64,000 nucleotides of DNA, from the NCBI RefSeq assembly GCF_000204055.1, contig NW_006768770.1, positions 1,689,589-1,753,588 of the forward strand, in the 5' to 3' direction. Positions 55,131 through 64,000 of this stretch are shown in pieces. Numbering within the stretch: the first letter of the stretch is position 1; every line of letters starts with the position of its first letter. The translations under genes and the position numbers were made by a program. This stretch comes from Melampsora larici-populina 98AG31. Lineage: Eukaryota; Basidiomycota; Pucciniomycetes; Pucciniales; Melampsoraceae. The notes below the pieces were generated by a model that saw nothing but the letters and a program-made list of their open reading frames with translations, was not told where the DNA came from and searched no databases.

Positions 55131-57105
55131 CTCCCCACAACTCTTGCATGCACTTCAACGCCAACCTGTCCACAATTTTCAAATGCATTCTGTATTCCAT
55201 AACTTTTCCAAATGCTTTACATTGACGTGTGGTTATACCCATCACTTTTCAAAAGCACGTCTATTAAACGACTAACCAGTACCACGTGCTTCTCTGCTAA
55301 CTTTTCAATTTTTGACGCATACCTATGAACATTGAGAAACTACCTCTGCTCTAAAATGGTTCCAATTGTTATCATCTTCCTATTTCGTGCTCTTCGCCCG
55401 CAATCACTCCACTGTTCCAACTGGATGTTACGTTGAAAGCACACATCTCACTTTTCAATTGACATATCTCACAGTTCCTTTCGTCTCCGAGTAACTCAAA
55501 TTCAATATGAACATTCCAAAATTCTGCTTGAAAGTTGACTCTCTCTTCCCGTAATTAAAACTATCATCAACCTTCAACTTGCAACATCAAGCTACCATCC
55601 ATCTTTGCCATTCCATAAATATTCACAACATATTGTGTCAATAAATCAATTATCATCAACCATCCATCAATAAAACACAATCCGAGTTCCTTCCTTATTC
55701 CATGCCTTCTTTTGCAACCCATGACCTGGTCACGGCGGTGCTTGCCAGCCAGACATTACTCAATATCATCTTCTCCCTCTTCCTTGATTGCGTGTTTCAC
55801 CATGATCTATGTTCCTTTCCATTTCCATATATTTCTAATCCGTTTTTCCCCACCATAGACAAGGAGCCCCCCTTTCTGTTACTCTTTCAGACAGGCGTAG
55901 CTGTAAAAATGAATGTATGGCAAAACTACACCTTCACCATCTGGCACAAAAATACTGAGACCTCGGATTGCCTCGTATTCCATCTTGATTCCAAATTGGA
56001 TATGCCCGACAAAAATTGTCAGCCATTTTTCACCTTCCATCAATCACTTTATCTTGACCAATTCTCCTCTCATAGGCTATTTTGTTAAGGCTTATGAGTG
56101 CCCCGACGGTACTCTACCCCTAGACAAAGGATCAACATACCGTGTCCTTGCACAAAATGTTATCCCGGAACTTGCAATGATTCAGGCTATGCTACCCAAT
56201 ACTGCATAACCTATCGGAAAATTCAATGCTTCCACTCAGTCTACTTGATATCCCCTAGAACATACCGCCTGAACGCGACCTGTGTTATGCGTATAAAGGT
56301 TGCATACAACCTCTACTCTCTATTTATCTCCTCTTTATTTCTTTATAACGTCTTTTGTATACACTGTTCATGTCCATTACCATTATTATTGATTTGTCAG
56401 TTTCATTATACAACCGGTTCCTCCCATATTGTTTGATTGTATATGGTTTTCACTTCCCGCAACCCATGTATTCTTTGATACAATGTCCACCTCATATCCA
56501 TGACCTTCACAATAATTAAGGCGATTAGCATTGTGGCACTGTCACGTTCACCAGATCATTTTACTGTTGTTCATGAAATGTGACTTCTTCTCAAGATATT
56601 GGTCTGGTTTATTGCCCCTCCCTCTCAAGGCTTCCTTACATACATTCCCTTCTACATAAGTCTATTCCCTTACAGGCAATGTTTGTTTTAGTATATGAAA
56701 CGCTCTTTCGTAATAGACCTCCTCTCAATCTATTCAAAATGTAAACATCACGTCCAATTTTCCGATTGCACCCTTAAAATCCTTTTTTTGTGATACATAT
56801 TATGCCCTCTTTGTCTCCGGATCGCATCATCATACTAGAGTCACAAGATCTTCTCATATTGATACTTCAACTTCACCCTCACTCATATTCTACCTTGGCC
56901 TAACCAAAAGCTATGACGCGGGCTTGCCCGCCTATACTCTAGTATCATCAAATTTTCCAAGAAAAGCTTCCATTGTGTATTGTCCTCGGGCTGACTCCTA
57001 TCAATCCCATTGGATTCAACAATAACTCCAGGTACTCTAGACAAACACACAAACTTAAGGATTGTATTTTGAATGAATCATCACTAGCAAATCTCTCTTG
57101 AATGA
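55131..57105. other. C/T-rich region, dispersed repeat, no assembled gene
   Basis: 55165-55265 repeats the block at 35520-35640. A coding-like Cys-rich piece (CPCTKCYPGTCNDSGYATQ at about 56140-56200, +) may be an exon of a small secreted protein, but no start or splice set could be assembled. The rest is C/T-rich with no gene seen. Confidence 0.35.
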
Positions 57106-57128
57106 AAGGACCTCAGGCTGAGGTCCTT
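57106..57128 (-). terminator. Hairpin after the stop of the small secreted protein gene
   Basis: Perfect 10-bp inverted repeat AAGGACCTCA / TGAGGTCCTT with a 3-nt loop (57106-57115 and 57119-57128). It starts 12 bp downstream of the stop codon of the minus-strand gene, so it would lie in the 3' UTR. A role in 3' processing or mRNA stability is inference. Confidence 0.5.
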
Positions 57129-57140
57129 GAGGCTCAGCAA

Positions 57141-57428
57141 TTAACATGTAACTTTCACGTTCCCCCCACACGCGTTGAATGCGCCCTTGCTGCCACACGT
57201 TGGCTTACCACCTTTACACGAAGGTGAGCCTTTGGAACATGTTGCCGCAGTTGTTCCGCACATGGGTACCTTAGGCTTTCCACCGTTATTTCCACCGTTA
57301 TTTACGGTGTTTGTTTTTTTGCGACTTCCACCCCCATTTTTGTGTCGACCTTTTCCTTCGGCAATGGATGCAATCATTGCAAAGAGGCCCAAAAAGACCA
57401 CAAGGAGTTTGAAATACCGTTGAGACAT
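57141..57428 (-). CDS. Small cysteine-rich secreted protein, candidate effector
   Basis: 95 residues in one exon. The N-terminus is a clear signal peptide ([20 protein letters not shown], then SIAEG). The mature part is basic and Gly/Lys/Asn-rich ([23 protein letters not shown]) with six Cys towards the C-terminus: MCG, TCSKG, SCKGG, TCGSK, ACGG and the C-terminal TC. Six cysteines could form three disulfides. Small, secreted and Cys-rich are the usual criteria for candidate effectors of plant-pathogenic fungi; no family is recognised and no target is known. A perfect hairpin follows the stop; a TATA-like element is 340 bp upstream. Confidence 0.75.
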
Positions 57429-57766
57429 CTAGCGCAAGTAAAAGTGAAAACTTCATGTCAACATTTACCCGTTACCAAAAAATTATTTTGTAAGATTTCA
57501 AAAACTGACCATCTTAATATGTTTTGGATTCAACGAGTTCCGTTCGGAGGATAATAGCTTCAGTGAAAATCTAATTCCGGAAGAGAAAAAGGGTTTCAGA
57601 GGGAAAAATTAGGTGAGGTAAGTAATTGACTATAAGTGTAAGTGAAAAGATAGAGGAGTAATCACAAGGTATAGTTTGTGATAGCTGAACGAGATCCAGT
57701 CTCGGTCACGTAAAATTAATATCGGATGATGATTGATGATGATGTGGACTTTGAGCTTCAAACAGA

Positions 57767-57780
57767 CCCCTTTTATAGGC
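57767..57780 (-). promoter_or_regulatory. TATA-like element upstream of the small secreted protein gene
   Basis: On the minus strand GCCTATAAAAGGGG, a good TATA box. It is about 340 bp upstream of the ATG at 57428, so the 5' UTR would be long or contain an intron. Confidence 0.4.
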
Positions 57781-59947
57781 AAACTTAAGCCCTTCAGAGA
57801 CGGCGAATCCGCATCTCTGACCAGCCTGCAAACTTTCTTTGGTCACACTGTAGACATACCCTCTTGATTACTGGTGGGCACGGTTGCGCGTTCTCACAAT
57901 CATGAGAGCCCGCATCGGGGTTGGTAGACATGGATCCACGAGGTAAAAGTCACTCGGCTCGGATCTTTGTTTGAATAATCAAGCAACGAGTGGCCAGCCT
58001 TCTTGTCTTCATGATGTAAGTGTTGATGACGAGAAACTGTTTAACACGGGGAGTTCATTACATAGACACTCGACTAAGGAGCATGATTCATTTCCGCAGT
58101 CACAAAGCCTGTCGGTCGAAGCGGTTGTCTTGAGGCTATTTCCCTGGCAACATCGCTTTGAATTATTGTGATCAGCAACATGAGTCATCACCTCGTAAGA
58201 AGGCACATTGTACTGGCTCAATTCTCATGTTTGCTTTACTCTCGATTGCGGTGTAAATCTCACCGTGTCAGAGCCCATGCGAGATATCTTATAGACCGAT
58301 CACTATGTCGTCATAAAAGTTCGTTGTTGGCAAGGTGCTTTGCAGGTGTTTACGCTTGCAGCGGAGTCCGAGTTTTCAAACTCATGAAAAGTTCATTCCA
58401 TTCTCTTTTGTGGGAGGCAAGTTCTAGAAAGTGAGATGCCCAGCTGGCAGCAACCTCTATTTTGTTGCCGCTGCTGGCTATCATGACGTAGGTCACCCCT
58501 AGTCTTGAAACTACAGAAGTCGCCAGTATAACCAGGTTTCGATCCGTAAGTTGGACAAAAAGAGATGTGTTTGAGATTGAAGCTTGCTGTGCTTATGTAC
58601 ACTTAGATCCTAGCTCTCATGTTATAGCAAAAACAGTTTGGTCGATACAGATTCAAGGATGAGCATGAAGATGTTCAAGTTGATATCACTAGAATTTAAA
58701 ATTATGAGCCATCCGATCTGATTTGACCTTTCGGCATTAAAGCTCGCTTGCCAGGATATCATCAACGGCCGATTTAGGACAGCTTGGCCAAGATTGCCCG
58801 CAAAACTGAAGCTGTCAACTGGCGGGAGATTTTGGGTACAGCTTACGGAAATCGTGGATCATATAAAAATACGTTAGAACTTAAAAAACGGCCGCTGCCC
58901 CAGTGATCTTGTTTCGGCTTTTTCATGGGTCAAGTTTCGAGTTTGAAAGGTAAAAGGGTAAAAAAAACAATGACAACTTCAAACTCTTTACCGATCAAAT
59001 TGTGCAGTTTCCCGAAGCCAGCAGAGCATTTATCAAGACCTCTTTATGTAAAGTGAATTCCTCAGCAACTTGATGCAGAGAGATTTAGATTCTTCGCAAG
59101 TTTATTGTAAGCTATGTAGAGTTGGAGTTGAAGTGCTCATTTTAATATATCGATATTCGAGATGGTTTCAAAAGGCCCTTGAAGACTTCTTCAACCTCCG
59201 CAGTGATCAGTCATCACTGCGGAGGTTGAAGAAGTCGAGATTGGATTTCGAAAGATGATTACTTGCCGATAAGTTCACAACTCTTACCTCTGACATGCAC
59301 TGACACTGACAGCAAGTGAGTAGTGTTTAAACTTTTAACTTTGTTTTCATTAATCAACATTAAGCTGGCGATGCATCATGATCCAAATTAATGATCCTTA
59401 ACAGTTTCAATTCACTTCAAAAGCTTTTCGTTCATCTTTTGACCTTCTGTTATCTCGGTCAACATTCGTCAGTTTTCAACAAGAGAGAAAGACTCAAATA
59501 GAGATGAACATCAAATTTTTAACTTCTTTAGGCTGATGACGGTAAGATCTAACCCACTGATTAAGAAAAATGAACCACTCATAAGGCGGACAGAGTACAA
59601 GCACGATAAGAGGACTCTGATTCGAAAACTTCTCTTCACTATAAAATGAGATACTCGATTTGATCCAATCAATCAAGTTCAATCTCTCAGCGAAAAAAAC
59701 AGATTTCTACTGATAATAATTATTAAAAAAGAAATTAACTTTTCAAAAGGATTTGTAACTTCATTTCGATTTCTAGAAAAGAACCATAATCATTCATCCA
59801 TCATCCATCCATACATACCCCGTAGTTAGATTACAGAACTGATTCATCCATTCATCACAAAGAGAGTTGTGAAATTGACTTTTATTAATTTCTTTTATAC
59901 ATACGTCTTCATACATAGTTCTCAGATAAAAGATAATTTGGGAAATC
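57781..59947. other. Region without a supportable gene
   Basis: Short open frames at 57971-58171, 58168-58434 and 59070-59258 have no recognisable family or splice support. The one notable element is the perfect 24-bp inverted repeat at 59184-59236. Confidence 0.4.
59184..59236. repeat. Perfect 24-bp inverted repeat with 5-nt loop
   Basis: GACTTCTTCAACCTCCGCAG and the following TGAT (59184-59207) are repeated exactly as the complement at 59213-59236. The loop is CAGTC. The arms could fold into a 24-bp RNA hairpin or a DNA cruciform. Confidence 0.95.
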
Positions 59948-61889
59948 ATGAAGAATGAGAATTTAGATTCAGCTTCACCCAGCAGTTGGACCCAAGAACT
60001 TGACTCCAGTTCAGATCTTCAGCCACTTCAATCTTTTCAAAGTGAACAATCAACTCCAGAAGCATTATATGAATCAAAGTGAGTTCAATGTTTTTCTGTG
60101 GATCAAGCAAGCATCAAAACTGATTCCTTCGTATGATATCCTTTTCCCGAATATCAATTTCTTAGACCTGGCCCAGCAAGTTTAGATCAACAAGTCTCTT
60201 CAGATCAATCGCCAGATTCTTCTACAGAGACTACAACAATAGCTCAACCTCCGAATTTGATTTATATACCTGAGTCAGACGAATTTCAAGGATTGTCAAA
60301 TTATCAGAATCCATCTTATCCTCAACTTGCTGAATTTGATCAACCAACTCAAACCATCGACTCTTCTGATAATCATCAATTTTCAGATCAACTAGATGTC
60401 TTTACTCCAACTGAATCAAAACCTATCAATGCTTTTAGCCATCATTTTCATGAATTCTCTAATCAAAATCATTATAACTTGAACTTGAACTCGAATTACA
60501 ATTATTTTCCAGTATCCAACTCTACCACTGATACTACATTTCCTTTATCTATAATTCATCAAGATGAAAACTTGATGAACAATTCATCGACTCATTCTAC
60601 GCTTGCTCCACTTTTGAGTCCATGTCATGGTGAAAATTCTAACCAGAATTATTTAAATCATCATCCAATGAACGGATTACCATGTGTGATCAATCAATCT
60701 ACTGAAATGATCACTTCTTACTATGGACCTTTTCAATCATCTTCACCTACTTCTCATTTTGATAGAAGTTTTCCATCCATAAAAAATCAATCGACTCATC
60801 CAAGTCATTTACCATGTAATTTGAATCATGGCGTAGGCTTACTTTATCATTCAAACTCTCATCCTCATGATTCAAATGGGATTTATGATAAGATTGAAGA
60901 AATCGGTCCTAGAACAGTTTCACCTTTAATCATACCACATTTGAATACGAATTTATTAAATCAGAATCCGAAGATTGATGGAAGTTCTTCTACTAATTCG
61001 GATCATTCGGTTTATGATCGTCTTAGTAGTGCTGGATCTTGTCAAGCTTCTAGAGCTGGATCTGAATCTTTCTCTAGATCTAACGTTTCTGAAAATCTGG
61101 AAATTAATCATCATCTCCATCATCCTCATCATGATCATCATCGATTCGAATTGAATAAAGAGATTCATTCAAATTTATCACAAAGTAAGTTTACATTCTT
61201 TTTTTTATAATCTCTTGATTAAGTACTAAGATCACTGCTTTTTCCGTTGCAACAGAAGAATCAAATCTCCATCAAAATGAAAACGTAGATCCGATTCAAA
61301 GAAATGAATTGATTTCAAACGCAGTTCAACATCTTACAACTCAAGTACCAAGACGTAGATTAACGATTGAACAAGAACAAGTCTTATTAAAAAGGTTTTC
61401 TATACAAGAGTATTTAAGTAAAAGAGAAATGGAAGAACTGGCTGAGAGTTTGAAGATTCCTACTAGCCAATTAAGAACTTGGTAATCGTTTTTTTCCGTA
61501 TATATCTTTCAATATTTTTGAGTTGTAGGAATTTTAATCTGATTTTGATTTTTTCTGTTTTGGTATTTTGTAGGTTTGGAAACCGGCGCTCGAAGCTTAA
61601 AGTAAGAAAACGTTTAACAAGGTCTTTTTTGCACCTTCAATATCTGATATTTTTGTATTCTTCATCATTCAAAGGCAGCTGCAAGACAACGGGCTAAATT
61701 AGAAGCAGGAATGGGTCATTTGTTAGTTCAACTTTAAGTTCCATGTTTTTCTTTTCCTATCACAATTGACTCATCTCGTTTGGATTCTTCGTTTTGGTTG
61801 GTATCTGTAGATCTGACGCAGAACTTAAAAATTTGAATAAACGAATCAATGGAAATAATCCTAAATCAAAAGCTTCTACTTCAAGATAA
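59948..61889 (+). CDS. Homeodomain transcription factor, six exons
   Basis: A DNA-binding regulator acting in the nucleus. Exons 59948-60078, 60166-61184, 61256-61481, 61574-61601, 61675-61721 and 61811-61889 give 509 residues; all junctions keep the frame and use GT-AG. The N-terminal ~410 residues are Ser/Asn/His-rich and low complexity. The homeodomain is at about 413-470: PRRRLTIEQEQVLLKRF, a helix-turn with LSKREMEELAESLKIP, and the recognition helix TWFGNRRSKLK split between exons 3 and 4. The C-terminal tail (AAARQRAKLEAG) is short and basic. WFxNRR puts it in the typical class. No divergent homeodomain partner is seen within about 2 kb upstream, so it is unlikely to be the rust bE/bW mating-type pair, and its HD is C-terminal rather than central. 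Confidence 0.9.
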
Positions 61890-62396
61890 TTTAAAATGTT
61901 TTCCCCAAAAAATTCTTTTCAACAATCAAAATAGACTTTTGAAACCACTTTTATCAAGTTTTTATTTTGCTTTTATTTCCAAAAAAAATATCTGTTAAGA
62001 CAAATCTTTGTATCTCTCAAACCTTTTACAAAAATATAATCATACTAATAATCATCAAAAATGATCATAATCAATTATCTATATATATCTTGGTTTCATC
62101 TTTCTTGGTTTTTTTTCTTAATTAACCATGTATCTCAAAGTGACTTTTTTCTTTTTTTTTGTCTGAATCTCCATCAAAAATATCTATGTTTGAATTTTAA
62201 TATAATCATTTTACTTATCTTTATTAAGTTTTGATCTCAAAAAGTTAATTGAAATTTATTTATTGTAATCTACAAAACTATTAATTCCCGTACATCATTC
62301 TGTAATCATTCAAATCCTAATATTATTTGAATCATGATCTGATGGGTTTACAAGAAGACAGAAGATTTGTCATCCAAAATCCTCCAATTCATCTTA
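61890..62396. other. Intergenic AT-rich region downstream of the homeodomain gene
   Basis: Very AT-rich with long T and A runs; no gene seen. Confidence 0.5.
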
Positions 62397-62399
62397 TTT

Positions 62400-63214
62400 C
62401 ACTACACAAAATATAATATTTTCTGGGCAGAAAATTAAATTATTGATACACAAAAATATTGAGAGGCCAGGAGAAGGGCAAAAAATAAATAAAAATATGC
62501 ATCTTGTTCCCTGCCGTGAGAGCTTCACTCTCCATATTTTTCCATATTTTTACAGTCCGTATTGATAAGTGTACCAACAATAAACCTTCATAATCATCCA
62601 ATTACAACCTGTAACAAGCACTGAAATTTGGCTCATTAGTGTCTAGAGAAACTTTTGATTTCTGAAGACACCTATAACTTTGTCAAATCTGCCTCAAAAC
62701 ACTCGATTTTAAGTGCATTAGAAAGCTGAACTCTTCCTCTCAAACTTTCATAGGATCAAGAACTATGTAGCTAGTATGACAATCATTCTATGGATCTGTA
62801 TGTACAAATGTATAAAAAAGATGATATCTTTTTTAGCAGACCAGCATGCTGTGTGGTCCTATTATGAACTATTTGGAGGACAATTCCAGCTTACCAATGC
62901 ACCCAAAACTGAGCGTTTTGGACCGGAATTGAAAAATTATGAGTATTTTCAGAAATCAAAAGTTTCTCTAAACACCAATGAGCCAAATTTCAGTGCTTGT
63001 TACAGGTTGTAATTGGATGATTGTGAAGGTTTATTGTTAGTACACTTATCAATATGGACTGTAAAAATACGCAAAAATATGCAGAGTGAAGTTCTCAACG
63101 CAGGGAACAAGATGCATATTTTTATTCATTTTTTGCTCTCCTCCTGGCCTCTCAATATTTTTGTGTATCAATAATTTAATTTTCTGCCCAGAAACTATTA
63201 TCTTTCTTGTAGTG
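62400..63214. mobile_element. CACTA (EnSpm)-type foldback MITE, 815 bp, TTT target duplication
   Basis: The ends are CACTACACAAAATATAATAT and (complement) CACTACAAGAAAGATAATAG, a CACTA terminus. The 3-bp target duplication TTT (62397-62399, 63215-63217) is the length expected for CACTA elements. Inverted arms of nearly 300 bp are close to identical. An open frame of 78 residues inside lies in the arm and is unlikely to be real. A second copy starts at 48375. Confidence 0.85.
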
Positions 63215-63217
63215 TTT

Positions 63218-64000
63218 ATAGCCTTCTCCTACTGAGTGAAATCAAAAAAATGGTTGAATTCATTTTTGATTTTGTATAAGTTGTGCCAAAAGAAGCATTT
63301 ATTTGTAAAAACAAAATCTCTCAAATCTGATATTTTGATTTCATCTTTGGCTTCTGTTCTAGAAATTAAAGCTTTACAAAGTTGAAACTTGGTGTTGTGA
63401 ATTATCAATCACAGAACAAAGTGTTGAATCTTGATTGATTGTTTTTTAAAACAGATCACATATTTCATGTTTGATTCGCATGAAATTCGTAGTATAGAAG
63501 ATTTCGTTATCATAATCTTGTCACTTTTTTTAAAGTTTATTGAACAAAAGAATTGAAGTTTAGAATTTTCTTAGCCGGACATCAGCACATAACTGCATGA
63601 CACCAAGAATATTCAACGAGAGTTGATACACCCCAGATGAGGGCCAAACCTTGATGGCAAAGACATACAACCTTGGATCTGGTCTTGCCACCCAATTCAC
63701 AACATAGGGCCACGCTGGGAGAGGGCTGTGGAGAGGCTGTGAAGAATCTTTATGCACGAAGTAGCGTGAAACATCACGAGATATCTATAGCAAACAGTGG
63801 AGGCACCTTATACTAATTTGTCAAAACTCTCGTTTACCTGTCACTTTCTTTCACTGTTGTTTGTTAAAAATTTCATCATACCTTTTCCATAAATTTAAAT
63901 CTTAATAAACATCAAGTGTTCATTTGAGAAGATGAACAATAAGATTATTTTTGACTCAAGATTTCATACAAATTAATTTTTAACCAAAAAGAACAAACTT
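63218..64000. other. Region without a supportable gene
   Basis: AT-rich; an open minus-strand frame (63560-63757) has no recognisable features. Nothing else seen. Confidence 0.4.

Noticed and set aside
58500..58560. tRNA-like GTTTCGATCC step
   Set aside because: No cloverleaf could be built around it; no convincing tRNA gene was found anywhere in the window.
59948..61889. Interpretation as a rust mating-type bE/bW homeodomain gene
   Set aside because: There is no divergently transcribed homeodomain partner in the available upstream sequence, and the homeodomain is C-terminal after a long low-complexity region.

Overview
The window looks like nuclear DNA of a basidiomycete, most likely a rust fungus (Pucciniales, Melampsora/Puccinia-like). 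The reasons are AT-rich sequence, genes with many short GT-AG introns, large secreted proteins of unknown function next to a small cysteine-rich secreted protein, and a very dense, nested load of fungal transposons. Three runs of N (23490-23589, 36929-37028, 48465-49205) are assembly gaps. The organism call is inference; no database was available.

Host genes. From the left: peptidyl-tRNA hydrolase (793-1829, +); a tail-anchored FHA-domain protein (3734-5771, +); a large secreted protein of unknown family (9210-12065, -) with decayed relatives beside it; a p24/emp24 GOLD-domain cargo receptor (25973-27191, -); a second large secreted protein (29027-31752, +); a 95-residue cysteine-rich secreted protein (57141-57428, -), the best candidate effector; and a homeodomain transcription factor with six exons (59948-61889, +).

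Mobile DNA. 13.3-16.3 kb holds a decayed retroelement with an intron-containing gag-like gene and a reverse transcriptase of the basidiomycete DIRS/Ngaro-like type. 18.8-24.6 kb is a cluster of foldback elements and MITEs beside a 3.9-kb PIF/Harbinger element. That element contains a broken transposase, a second ORF, an HSP70-like gene fragment and a nested 300-bp MITE. 25.4 and 32.8-33.3 kb hold foldback elements; the second carries another copy of the 300-bp MITE. 37.1-41.4 kb (-) is a retrotransposon gag locus with Gln-rich mini-exons. 42062-48258 is a complete, young Ty3/gypsy element with LTRs, a 5-bp target duplication and an intact polyprotein. 49.2-49.9 kb is the 3' end and LTR of a second gypsy family. 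50.5-54.4 kb (-) is a MULE-type transposase with a SWIM zinc finger. 62400-63214 is a CACTA-type foldback MITE, with a second copy starting at 48375 and running into the gap.

The most unusual signals are two retrotransposon gag genes built from symmetric phase-1 mini-exons (apparently duplicated exons with strong splice sites), and two unrelated LTRs that each carry a duplicated motif flanking an intron-like spacer. Long stretches between these items (5.8-9.2, 16.3-18.8, 33.3-36.2, 54.8-57.1 and 57.8-59.9 kb) contain no gene I can support.
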